Part shown: positions 14,302 to 21,089 of the stretch, piece after piece
How the letters are laid out: every line of letters starts with the position of its first letter
How positions within the stretch are numbered: the first letter of the stretch is position 1
NCBI GenBank assembly: GCA_028817255.1
Contig: JAPPQA010000079.1
Location: 1 to 24,410, forward strand
Source of the DNA: Gammaproteobacteria bacterium
Lineage (GTDB): Bacteria; Pseudomonadota; Gammaproteobacteria; Porifericomitales; Porifericomitaceae
Direction of reading: 5' to 3'
DNA length: 24,410 nucleotides
Program-made: the position numbers and the translations under genes
The notes under the pieces: model-generated
What the model saw: only the letters and a program-made list of their open reading frames with translations
Database searches by the model: none
What the model was told of the DNA's origin: nothing

Positions 14302-15669
14302 TCATGCCGCGTCCGCCGCCAACCGGGCCGGCAACAGGCGAGGCAGGTCGCCGAAAGCGGCATTGCTCATCAGCAGGATGACATCGTCCGGCCGGGCCAG
14401 TTCGCACAGGCGCCGCCCGATCTCCTCTGCCTCCTCGTACACCTCCCGGCGCCCGCCCAATTCCGCGGTCGCCTCCTCCAGGTCCCAGCGCAGCCCCGCG
14501 GGGCGACAGAGCAGAACCCGATCCGCCTCGCCCAGGGAACGGGCCAGTTCCCGCCCGTGCCCGCCCCGGCGCATGGTATGGGAGGCCGGCTCCAGCGCGG
14601 CCAGGATACGCCGCTTGCCCACCGCCCCCCGCAGGGCCTGCAAGGTGGCGCGGATCGCCGTCGGGTGATGGGCGAAATCGTCGTATATCTCAATGCCGCG
14701 CACCGTGGCCAGCCGTTGCAGCCGCCGGCATACCGGGCGAAACGACGCCAGCGAACGGCAGGCGCTCTCTGGCGCGATGCCCGCATGAACCGCCGCCGCC
14801 AGCGCCGCCAGCGCATTGTCGGCATTGTGCCTCCCGAACAGCCGCCATTGCACCTCCCCGACCCGCCGACTGCCGTCCAGAACCTCGAAGCGCCCCCAGT
14901 CCGGGCGCAACGGCCGCGCCTGCCAACGGCCGTCCGGGGCGCCGAAACGCTCCACCGGAGTCCAGCAGCCCATCTCCAGCACGCTTTGGATCTCGGGGTC
15001 GCCGGCATGGGCGATTACCTGCCCGGAACCGGGCACCACGCGCAACAGGTGATGGAACTGGCGGCGTATCGCGGCCAACGAATCGAATATGTCCATGTGA
15101 TCGAACTCAATATTGTTCAGCACCAAAACCCGCGGGCAATAGTGGACGAACTTGGAACGCTTATCGAAGAACGCGGAATCGTACTCGTCTGCCTCCACCA
15201 CGAAGAAATCGCCCGTCCCCAGCCTGGCGGAGACGCCGAAATTTTCCGCCACGCCGCCCACCAGAAAGCCGGGGTCCAAACCCGCGTCCGCCAACAACCA
15301 GGCGAGCATAGCCGCGGTAGTCGTCTTGCCGTGCGTGCCCGCCACCGCCAGCACCCGGCGCCGGCGCAACACCTGCTCCGCCAGCCATTGCGGCCCGGAG
15401 ATATAGGGTAACCCACTATTCAGCAGGAACTCCACCGAGGGATTGCCGCGCGCCAGCGCATTGCCCACCAGCACCAGGTCCGGGGCCGGATGCCGCCAGC
15501 CCGCCGGGTCGTATCCTTCCCGCATCTGGATCCCCTCCCGGCACAACAACCCTTTCATCGGCTGGTAGCAGCGCCGGTCGGTACCGCCGACCCGGTGCCC
15601 CAGGGCGCGGGCAAGCAGGGCCAGTCCTCCCATAAAGACGCCACAGACACCGAGAATATGAATTCGCAC
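14302..15669 (-). CDS. mpl: UDP-N-acetylmuramate:L-Ala-gamma-D-Glu-meso-DAP ligase
   Basis: Mpl reattaches the recycled murein tripeptide to UDP-MurNAc in the cytoplasm, saving new wall synthesis. The 455-residue Mur-ligase has the nucleotide-binding start HILGVCGVFMGGLALLARALGH. The ATP loop is GTHGKTTT at residues 111-118. Also present are EADEYDSAFFDKRSKF, VLNNIEFDHMDIFDS, GRHNADNALAALAAA, and the C-terminal IYDDFAHHPTAIRATL plus EPASHTMRRGGHG. EADEYDSAFFDKRSKF and NIEFDHADIF-like motifs separate Mpl from MurC. The start is GTG 15669 with a weak ribosome site. A hairpin precedes it. The LON-only gene follows. Confidence 0.95.
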   Translation of the reverse strand: MRIHILGVCGVFMGGLALLARALGHRVGGTDRRCYQPMKGLLCREGIQMREGYDPAGWRHPAPDLVLVGNALARGNPSVEFLLNSGLPYISGPQWLAEQVLRRRRVLAVAGTHGKTTTAAMLAWLLADAGLDPGFLVGGVAENFGVSARLGTGDFFVVEADEYDSAFFDKRSKFVHYCPRVLVLNNIEFDHMDIFDSLAAIRRQFHHLLRVVPGSGQVIAHAGDPEIQSVLEMGCWTPVERFGAPDGRWQARPLRPDWGRFEVLDGSRRVGEVQWRLFGRHNADNALAALAAAVHAGIAPESACRSLASFRPVCRRLQRLATVRGIEIYDDFAHHPTAIRATLQALRGAVGKRRILAALEPASHTMRRGGHGRELARSLGEADRVLLCRPAGLRWDLEEATAELGGRREVYEEAEEIGRRLCELARPDDVILLMSNAAFGDLPRLLPARLAADAA

Positions 15670-15687
15670 CTGACTTTATCCGCCTTT

Positions 15688-15705
15688 CCCCGCAACCATG
15701 CGGGG
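15688..15705. promoter_or_regulatory. Perfect 7-bp hairpin in the mpl leader
   Basis: CCCCGCA (15688-15694) and TGCGGGG (15699-15705) flank a 4-base loop. It ends 18 bases before the mpl GTG on the minus strand and lies upstream of the plus-strand promoter candidate. It could be a leader hairpin or a two-fold protein site. Confidence 0.4.
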
Positions 15706-15714
15706 CATGAAGCC

Positions 15715-15743
15715 TTGCAATAGAATACCGCTGACCTTATCTT
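15715..15743 (+). promoter_or_regulatory. Predicted promoter of the small-ORF operon
   Basis: TTGCAA (15715-15720), 17 bases, then TATCTT (15738-15743). Expected transcription start is near 15750, leaving a leader of about 55 bases before the 32-codon ORF. Confidence 0.4.
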
Positions 15744-15805
15744 CCCGCATAGTCGGCCCATAGTAAATCCGGCGCGCGGCAGACCGCCGTGCAGGAGACA
15801 AAACG

Positions 15806-15904
15806 ATGAACATGGATAAGGACGAGGCGACCCAAGACCTCCTGACCCGGCGCATCCACGCGCACCGGCAGAACGCCTGGATGCCGCGCAGTCGCCTGGA
15901 TTGA
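15806..15904 (+). CDS. Small ORF of 32 codons, unknown function
   Basis: ATG 15806 has AGGAG eight bases upstream, a strong ribosome site. The product (MNMDKDEATQDLLTRRIHAH followed by a Trp/Arg-containing end, SRLD) is hydrophilic, acidic at the start and basic later, without a membrane segment or signal. Its TGA ends two bases before the ATG of the next gene, which has little ribosome site of its own. It may be a real small protein or a leader that couples translation. I do not recognise it. Confidence 0.5.
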   Translation: MNMDKDEATQDLLTRRIHAHRQNAWMPRSRLD

Positions 15905-15906
15905 CG

Positions 15907-16323
15907 ATGACCCCTCCATTGCTGCCACAGCCCGCTGGCGGCAGAGCTCGGCACGCCTCCGGGAGCGCCTTGCGGGCCGCGGCCCTCGCCCTGCTCCTGG
16001 CGGGGCACGACGCAGCCGTGAGCGGCGGCACGGAGGAAGCCGCCGCGGAGGGAGCCGAGGAGGCCGCCGCCTTCCTCGAGATGTACCAGGTACTGGACGC
16101 CAAGTGCCAGGGCCTGCGGCGGGGCGACATGCGCATGATCCGCAACCGGCACCCCTCCCTGGCGATTCGTTACCGCCTGAAGCGCCATCTGGCGAATAAA
16201 CCCCAGGCCGGCCTGGTAACCGGCCTCATACCTCCCGGCGAGGAAGGGGAGCGCCTGGGTTGCGAACTCCTGTCCGGCCGCGAACAAAGCTGGAAAGTGC
16301 TCCGGGCCGAATTCGCCGAGTAA
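15907..16323 (+). CDS. Secreted or periplasmic protein of unknown function
   Basis: The 138-residue product has a basic N-terminus and a hydrophobic run (ALRAAALALLLAGHDAAVSGG) that fits a signal peptide. An Ala/Glu-rich stretch follows (about residues 36-54). A compact C-terminal part runs from FLEMYQVLDAKCQGL through GDMRMIRNRHPSLAIRYRL to LGCELLSG and ends EFAE. Two cysteines remain in the mature part and could form a disulfide. I do not recognise the family. Translation is likely coupled to the 32-codon ORF. A HAD phosphatase gene follows after 55 bases, possibly in the same transcript. Confidence 0.7.
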   Translation: MTPPLLPQPAGGRARHASGSALRAAALALLLAGHDAAVSGGTEEAAAEGAEEAAAFLEMYQVLDAKCQGLRRGDMRMIRNRHPSLAIRYRLKRHLANKPQAGLVTGLIPPGEEGERLGCELLSGREQSWKVLRAEFAE

Positions 16324-16378
16324 AGACCCTGCCCACCGCTCCCGCCGGAACACGGGAAACGGCAACCGGAACGCGGCC

Positions 16379-17053
16379 ATGACGCTGAGCATCTTCGACC
16401 TGGACGACACCCTGATCGCCGGAGACAGCGACCGGCTGTGGGGGGAATTCCTCAGCGAGCGCCCCTCCGCCGCCCCCAGCCTGCGGGCGGCCCACGAACG
16501 GTTTCACCGCCAATACCGGGAGGGCGCGCTCGATATCCGCGCATTCCTTCGCTTTCAACTCGGCTCCCTGGCAAAACAGCCACCGGAGCGCCTCGCGCGC
16601 TGGCGCGCAGAGTACCTGGAGAGCAAGATCCGGCCCATCGTCCTGCAGGCGGCGCTGCAACTCGTCGAAGGGCACCGCCGCCAGGGACACACGCTATTGA
16701 TCATCACCGCCACCAACCGCTTTTTGACCGAACCGATCGCCGGCTTATTCGGCATCGAGCACCTGATCGCCAGCGAAGCGGAGATGCGGGACGGCCTCTA
16801 TACCGGGGAAGTGGCCGGTACGCCTTCCTTTGCGGAAGGCAAGGTTACGCGGCTTCAGGATTGGCTCTCGGCCCACGGGGAAACCCTGGAAGGGAGCTGG
16901 GCTTACAGCGACTCGCACAACGACCTGCCGCTGTTGCGCCAAGTGCGCCACCCGGTGGCCGTGGACCCGGACCCCCTGTTGCAGGCGGAGGCGCAACGCC
17001 GCAACTGGCGCATCGTCAGCCTCCGGGACAGCGCTGCGCATCGTCCCCCGTAG
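16379..17053 (+). CDS. HAD-superfamily hydrolase, subfamily IB (SerB-like)
   Basis: This is a phosphatase-type HAD protein of 224 residues. Motif I is FDLDDTLIAGDS, with the nucleophile Asp7 and acid/base Asp9. A helical cap follows (residues about 20-85). Motif II is IITATNRF, the motif III lysine is probably in AEGKVTRL, and motif IV is YSDSHNDLPLL. The SDSxND end is typical of subfamily IB, which includes phosphoserine phosphatase and various small phosphatases. The natural substrate is not evident. ATG 16379 has only a weak CCGGAA upstream. It ends 11 bases before the converging mdh stop. Confidence 0.9.
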   Translation: MTLSIFDLDDTLIAGDSDRLWGEFLSERPSAAPSLRAAHERFHRQYREGALDIRAFLRFQLGSLAKQPPERLARWRAEYLESKIRPIVLQAALQLVEGHRRQGHTLLIITATNRFLTEPIAGLFGIEHLIASEAEMRDGLYTGEVAGTPSFAEGKVTRLQDWLSAHGETLEGSWAYSDSHNDLPLLRQVRHPVAVDPDPLLQAEAQRRNWRIVSLRDSAAHRPP

Positions 17054-17064
17054 GAGCGGAAAGA

Positions 17065-18045
17065 CTACAGCAGCGAGCGTACTGCCTCCCTCTCCTCCTC
17101 CAATTCCCGGCGGGTCGCGTCCATGCGGCCACGGCTGAACTCGCTAATCGCCAAGTCCCGCACGACCTCGTACCGCCCGTCGCGGCAGACCGCCGGAAAA
17201 GAATAGACCAGCCCTTCCGGGATGCCGTAAGCGCCGTCGCTGGGGACAGCCATGCTCACCCAGTCCTCCGGCGCACTGCCCAACGTCCAGTCACGCATAT
17301 GCGCCAGGGCGGCGGCGGCGGCCGAGGCGGCGCTGGACGCCCCACGCATCTCTATGATCTCCGCCCCCCGCCCGGCCACCCGCGGAATGAATTCCCGCTC
17401 CAGCCAATCCTGGGACACCAATTCCGCGGCCGGCGCGCCGGCCACGGTGGCATGACCGATGTCCGGGTATTGGGTGGAAGAATGGTTGCCCCAGATGCAC
17501 AGGCGGCGGATATCGCCCACCCCCTTGCCGGTCTGCCGGGCCAGTCGGGCGAGCGCCCGATTATGGTCCAGGCGGGTCATGGCGCTGAAATTCTCGCGCG
17601 GCAGCTCAGGGGCGTGGTGCAGCGCAATCAGGGCGTTGGTATTGGCCGGATTGCCTACTACCAATACCCGCGCGCGCCGACTGGCGCACTCGTTCAATGC
17701 CTGCCCCTGAACCCGGAAGATCTCCGCGTTGACCTGCAACAGATCGCCGCGCTCCATACCCTTGCCCCGCGGGCGGGAACCGACCAGAAAAGCAAAATCC
17801 ACGTCCTGAAAGGCCACCCGGGGGTCGTCCGTCACCTCCAGCCCCTGTAGCAACGGGAAGGCGCAATCCTCCAATTCCATCACCACCCCGCGCAAGGCGG
17901 CCATGGCCCGCGGAACCTCCAGCAGATGGAGAACCAACGGTCGCTCCCGCCCCAGCATTTCCCCGGCCGCCAGCCGGAACAGCAGGGCGTAGCCGATCTG
18001 CCCGGCTGCCCCGGTAACGGCGACGCGCACCGGGGCGACGCTCAT
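17065..18045 (-). CDS. mdh: NAD-dependent malate dehydrogenase, cytosolic type
   Basis: Mdh oxidises malate to oxaloacetate, supplying citrate synthase encoded just upstream. The 326-residue product shows the Rossmann start VAVTGAAGQIGYALLFRLAAGEML, LHLLEVPRAMAALRGVVMEL with the cofactor-selecting region, the mobile-loop arginines in VGSRPRGKGMERGDLL, VVGNPANTNAL, MTRLDHNRA and the catalytic histidine in CIWGNHSSTQYPD. This is the eukaryotic-cytosol-like class found in several proteobacteria rather than the E. coli class. Its ATG overlaps the gltA stop by four bases, so the two TCA enzymes are translationally coupled. Confidence 0.96.
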   Translation of the reverse strand: MSVAPVRVAVTGAAGQIGYALLFRLAAGEMLGRERPLVLHLLEVPRAMAALRGVVMELEDCAFPLLQGLEVTDDPRVAFQDVDFAFLVGSRPRGKGMERGDLLQVNAEIFRVQGQALNECASRRARVLVVGNPANTNALIALHHAPELPRENFSAMTRLDHNRALARLARQTGKGVGDIRRLCIWGNHSSTQYPDIGHATVAGAPAAELVSQDWLEREFIPRVAGRGAEIIEMRGASSAASAAAAALAHMRDWTLGSAPEDWVSMAVPSDGAYGIPEGLVYSFPAVCRDGRYEVVRDLAISEFSRGRMDATRRELEEEREAVRSLL

Positions 18046-19358
18046 TTGCCCGCTTCCTTGCGCTTTTCCATCGGCACGTAATCGCGCCGCTCGCGGCCGA
18101 TGTAGAGTTGCCGCGGCCGCCCTATGCGGAACTCGGGATCGTTCATCAATTCCAGCCACTGCGCGATCCAGCCGGCAGAGCGGGCCAGGGCGAACAACAC
18201 GGTAAACATGGACATGGGGATGCCCATGGCCTGGAGGATCAGCCCCGAGTAAAAATCCACGTTGGGGTACAACTTGCGCTCAATAAAGTACTCGTCCCGC
18301 AACGCGATCTCCTCCATCTGCAGGGCGATCTCGAACAGCGGCTGGTTACCCGCATCAATTTCCCGCAGCAAATCATGACAGGACTTGCGAATGATGGTGG
18401 CGCGCGGATCGTAGTTCTTATAAACCCGGTGGCCAAACCCCATCAGCCGGAAGGGGTCGTTCTTGTCCTTGGCGCGGGCAATGTACTTGCCGATATTTGC
18501 CGGCGAACCGATCTCCTTCAACATTCGGATCACGGCCTCGTTGGCGCCGCCGTGGGCGCGCCCCCACAGGGTTACGATGCCGGCGGAGATGCAGGCGAAT
18601 GGATTGGCCTCGGCGCTACCGGCGAGCCGCACCGTCGAAGTGCTGGCGTTCTGCTCGTGATCGGCATGCAAAATCAGCAGCTTGTCCAGCGTCTCGACTG
18701 CCGTGGGGCTGGACTGATACGCGATGTGGGGCACCGAGAACATCATGTTCAGAAAATTCTCCACATAGCCCAGATCGGCCCGCGAATACACGAAGGGATG
18801 GCCGACATTGTGCTTGTAGCAGTGAGCGGCAAGCACCGGCATCTTGGCGATAACCCGCTTGGCGGTGAGGTCCCGGTCTTCGGGATCCATGATGTCCAGG
18901 GCCTCGTGGTAGTAAGAGGAAAGCGCCCCGGTAACGCCCACCAGAATGGACATGGGATGCGCATCGTGCAGATAGCCGGAATAGAAACGCTCCAGGTGTT
19001 CGTGGACAATGCCGCGGCGCCGAATCGCAGCATCGAATTCCGCCATCTGGCTACGGGTCGGCAATTCGCCGTACAACAGCAGATAACAGACCTCCAGGAA
19101 GGAACTTTGCTCGGCCAACTGCTCTATGGGGTAGCCGCGGTGCAGCAATATCCCTTGATTGCCGTCCAAGTAAGTGATGGCACTGCGGCAGGAGGCGGTG
19201 GTTAAGTATCCGGGGTCCAGGGAAAACATGCCGAGCTCGGCATACAGCCGGCGCAAATCGATCACTGGCGCCCCGTCGGTGCCGCGGATCACCGGGCAGT
19301 CGAACTGCCGCCCGCTGGCGTTGTCAACGATAGTAACGGTGTGGTTCTTGCCAGACAT
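18042..19358 (-). CDS. gltA: Citrate synthase, type I hexameric
   Basis: GltA condenses acetyl-CoA and oxaloacetate at the entry of the TCA cycle. The 438-residue product aligns throughout with the Gram-negative type: FSLDPGYLTTASCRSAITYLDG, GILLHRGYPIEQLAE, HADHEQNASTSTVRLAGS. The catalytic set is His269 (GRAHGGANE), His310 (GFGHRVYKNYDPRA) and Asp368 (LYPNVDFYSG). ATG 19358 (MSGKNHTVTI) has AAGGA very close upstream. The frame stays open upstream and a GTG at about 19436 would add 26 residues, but family length favours the ATG. It has its own predicted promoter, and a structured element lies about 190 bases upstream of the ATG. Confidence 0.96.
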   Translation of the reverse strand: MSGKNHTVTIVDNASGRQFDCPVIRGTDGAPVIDLRRLYAELGMFSLDPGYLTTASCRSAITYLDGNQGILLHRGYPIEQLAEQSSFLEVCYLLLYGELPTRSQMAEFDAAIRRRGIVHEHLERFYSGYLHDAHPMSILVGVTGALSSYYHEALDIMDPEDRDLTAKRVIAKMPVLAAHCYKHNVGHPFVYSRADLGYVENFLNMMFSVPHIAYQSSPTAVETLDKLLILHADHEQNASTSTVRLAGSAEANPFACISAGIVTLWGRAHGGANEAVIRMLKEIGSPANIGKYIARAKDKNDPFRLMGFGHRVYKNYDPRATIIRKSCHDLLREIDAGNQPLFEIALQMEEIALRDEYFIERKLYPNVDFYSGLILQAMGIPMSMFTVLFALARSAGWIAQWLELMNDPEFRIGRPRQLYIGRERRDYVPMEKRKEAGK

Positions 19359-19447
19359 ATTCCTTGCGCCGCCGATTATCTGAGAGATTTTCCTGCAGAG
19401 TTCTCTATCTTCCGGGACCTCTTTTTGCCGGGTCACGAAGTGTTTCC

Positions 19448-19476
19448 AGCATACGCCAAGCCCATCCCGGCGGCAA
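19448..19476 (-). promoter_or_regulatory. Predicted promoter of gltA-mdh
   Basis: On the minus strand, TTGCCG (19476-19471), exactly 17 bases, then TATGCT (19453-19448). The leader would be about 83 bases. It contains a small AGAG-AA-CTCT hairpin and the close AAGGA ribosome site. Confidence 0.5.
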
Positions 19477-19549
19477 GATCGCCGTACCGTGCCGGCGCAA
19501 GACGGGCGCAACCGTTAACAACGCTCCTGCCCCCCGCATCGCGCCTCAT

Positions 19550-19578
19550 AGAAAGGCGGCCCCAATAAAGAGGCCGCC
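19550..19578 (-). terminator. Intrinsic terminator-like hairpin
   Basis: On the minus strand, GGCGGCCTC (19578-19570) pairs with GGGGCCGCC (19563-19555): 9 bp with one G-U, over the loop TTTATT. TTTCT follows. No annotated gene ends here on either strand, so it must end a non-coding transcript or act as an attenuator for gltA. Confidence 0.55.
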
Positions 19579-19642
19579 GTCCAGGCAATTGAGAGGGCCA
19601 AGCGAATGCCGCACTTGGGCTTTGCCAGGACAGCGGCCAGAA
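19550..19642 (-). ncRNA. Candidate structured small RNA, or leader switch, upstream of gltA
   Basis: Between gltA and the Sel1 gene, the minus strand carries a promoter (19675-19647), then GGCCGCTGTCCTGGC (19638-19624), an inner hairpin with CCAAGTG (19618-19612) and CGCTTGG (19604-19598), then GCCTGGACGGCGGCC (19586-19572). The two 15-base arms pair at 14 of 15 positions, including one G-U. The last seven bases of the second arm (GGCGGCC) are also the 5' arm of a terminator-like hairpin with a short T-run, so the two folds exclude each other. The transcript would be about 95 nt. It does not show SRP RNA, 5S or tRNA hallmarks, and is too short for 6S RNA. No ORF explains it. Confidence 0.5.
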
Positions 19643-19646
19643 ATTA

Positions 19647-19675
19647 ATCCTACAACATGCGCAACGCTTTGTCCA
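19647..19675 (-). promoter_or_regulatory. Predicted strong promoter of the candidate small RNA
   Basis: On the minus strand, TGGACA (19675-19670), 17 bases, TAGGAT (19652-19647). Two perfect TTGACA words lie just upstream in a tandem repeat, giving three -35-like elements in a row; only TGGACA has a good -10 at the right distance. Confidence 0.5.
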
Positions 19676-19679
19676 GCCC

Positions 19680-19703
19680 TGTCAAGGCCCGTGTCAAGGC
19701 CCG
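19680..19703. repeat. Tandem 12-bp repeat carrying two TTGACA words
   Basis: TGTCAAGGCCCG occurs twice without a gap (19680-19691, 19692-19703). On the minus strand this is CGGGCCTTGACA repeated, just upstream of the small-RNA promoter, so it may be a double activator or RNA-polymerase site. Confidence 0.6.
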
Positions 19704-19742
19704 GCACATGCGGCACCCTACGCACACTTCCGTCGCACTGGC

Positions 19743-19762
19743 GGCGGCGATATAATGCCGCC
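19743..19762 (+). promoter_or_regulatory. TATAAT box inside an inverted repeat next to the Sel1 start codon
   Basis: TATAAT (19751-19756) is followed by six bases and then ATG 19763, so transcription should begin at or next to the start codon. GGCGGC (19743-19748) and GCCGCC (19757-19762) flank the box as an inverted repeat. The -35 region is weak (TTCCGT near 19728). Confidence 0.45.
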
Positions 19763-20365
19763 ATGCCTTCGCCGTACAGGAACCGCGACGCGACCGCGAA
19801 CAGGAGCCCGGACGCAAACAGGAACTCCGGCGCGAAAAGGCGCCGGCGCCTGGCGCTGTGCCTGACGATGGGCTGGCTGTACGCCGCCCCGGCCTACGCC
19901 GATTTCAACGACGGGGTGGTCGCCTACCTGCAAGGGGATTACCAGCGGTCTTTCGTCATCATGCAGGCGCTGGCAGAGGGCGCGGACCACGGCTACGCGA
20001 TGTACTACCTGGGGACGATGTACCTGGAGGGGCGGGGCGCCGAGCGGGACGCGAAGCAGGCCGCCCACTGGCTGCAAAGCGCCGCCGAGCAAGGCATCCC
20101 GCAGGCGCAGTTCAAGCTGGGCAACCTCTACATGAAGGGCAAAGGGCTGCCTCTGGACTACGAGCGCGCCTATGCCTGGTACCGCGTGGGAGCGGAAGCG
20201 GAACACCCGCCATCCGAGCGAGCCGTCGCTCAGGCGCGGGAAAAACTGTCCGCCGAAGAGCTGACGGCGGCAAATACCCTGGCCAGGGAATACATCCGGA
20301 AATACGGCGCCGACGCCCAGGCGCCGGCCGCGGGGCCGAACGCGCATCCGAACGCGCCTCGCTGA
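19763..20365 (+). CDS. Secreted Sel1-repeat protein
   Basis: The 200-residue product has an Asn/Arg/Asp-rich lead, an RRRR cluster and a hydrophobic segment ending in AAPAYA, which fits a signal peptide cut before DFNDGV. Two Sel1-type repeats follow: GYAMYYLGTMYLEGRG to WLQSAAEQG, then AQFKLGNLYMKGKG to WYRVGAEAEH. A helical end and an Ala/Pro-rich tail close it. Such repeats form protein-binding solenoids; the partner is unknown. The first 23 residues look unlike a normal signal-peptide n-region, but no better start exists in frame and the TATAAT position supports this ATG. No Shine-Dalgarno is visible. It converges with ribE 21 bases away. Confidence 0.85.
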   Translation: MPSPYRNRDATANRSPDANRNSGAKRRRRLALCLTMGWLYAAPAYADFNDGVVAYLQGDYQRSFVIMQALAEGADHGYAMYYLGTMYLEGRGAERDAKQAAHWLQSAAEQGIPQAQFKLGNLYMKGKGLPLDYERAYAWYRVGAEAEHPPSERAVAQAREKLSAEELTAANTLAREYIRKYGADAQAPAAGPNAHPNAPR

Positions 20366-20386
20366 AGCAGCCAACCGCCGCGCCGT

Positions 20387-21040
20387 TCAGGAACGACGAG
20401 CGGCGGCGCGGGGTGCGGGGACGCCCGCCTCCAGCAGTTTATCCAGATAGCGGGCGACGAGGTCCGCCTCCAGATTGACCCGGTCTCCCGGCCCGCGCTC
20501 CCCCAGGGTAGTGCTTTGCAGGGTATGCGGGACCAGCTGCAAAGCGAACTCCGTGCCGCCGGCGGCAACGCCCGCCGCGGCGGCCACAGCGACCACGGTC
20601 AGGCTCACGCCGTCCACACAGACGGAGCCGCGTTCGCACAGGTAGCGCCCAAGGTTTGCCGACGCCCGCAACATCATGCGGCGGCCGCCGCCGGACTCGG
20701 CACAGGACAGCACCTCGCCCACCTCGTCCACATGGCCGCTGACCAAGTGGCCACCCAGGGGCGTAGCCAGGGTCAGCGCCCGCTCGAGATTGACCCTGGC
20801 GCCCCTGCGAACGCGGGCGAAGGTGGTGCGGGCGAGGGTCTGGGCAGAGACATCGGCATGGAACCCGCGTTCGTCCGCGGCGGCGATCGTCAAGCACACG
20901 CCATTGACAGCGACGCTCTCCCCCACAACGCCCCCCGCCAGGCCCAAGGCCGCGGTCTCGACCTGCATCCGCATCCCGCCGCCTTCCCCGCCGACAACCC
21001 CGGCGACACGACCTACCGCCTGCACGATACCGGTAAACAT
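20387..21040 (-). CDS. ribE: Riboflavin synthase alpha chain
   Basis: This enzyme dismutates two 6,7-dimethyl-8-ribityllumazine molecules to riboflavin. The 217-residue product shows the internal duplication of the family. The first half opens MFTGIVQAVGRV and contains ESVAVNGVCLTI and FHADVSAQTLART. The second half has GHLVSGHVDEVG, SVCVDGVSLTV and PHTLQSTTLGERGPGDRVNLEADLVARYL. An Ala/Gly-rich insert (VVAVAAAAGVAAGGTEF) lies in the second half. ATG 21040 has GGGAG at a spacing of about six. It follows the ABC exporter by 49 bases on the same strand. No FMN riboswitch is seen upstream. The name ribC is used for the E. coli gene. Confidence 0.95.
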   Translation of the reverse strand: MFTGIVQAVGRVAGVVGGEGGGMRMQVETAALGLAGGVVGESVAVNGVCLTIAAADERGFHADVSAQTLARTTFARVRRGARVNLERALTLATPLGGHLVSGHVDEVGEVLSCAESGGGRRMMLRASANLGRYLCERGSVCVDGVSLTVVAVAAAAGVAAGGTEFALQLVPHTLQSTTLGERGPGDRVNLEADLVARYLDKLLEAGVPAPRAAARRS

Positions 21041-21089
21041 CCGTACTCCCTGGCCGCCTACCCTGCCGGGCCGCGCGCCGCCCCGGCGC

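Noticed and set aside
19550..19642. Known RNAs (SRP RNA, 6S, 5S, tRNA) for the element upstream of gltA
   Set aside because: The SRP tetraloop motif, 6S length and bubble, 5S conserved segments and tRNA T-arm are all missing.
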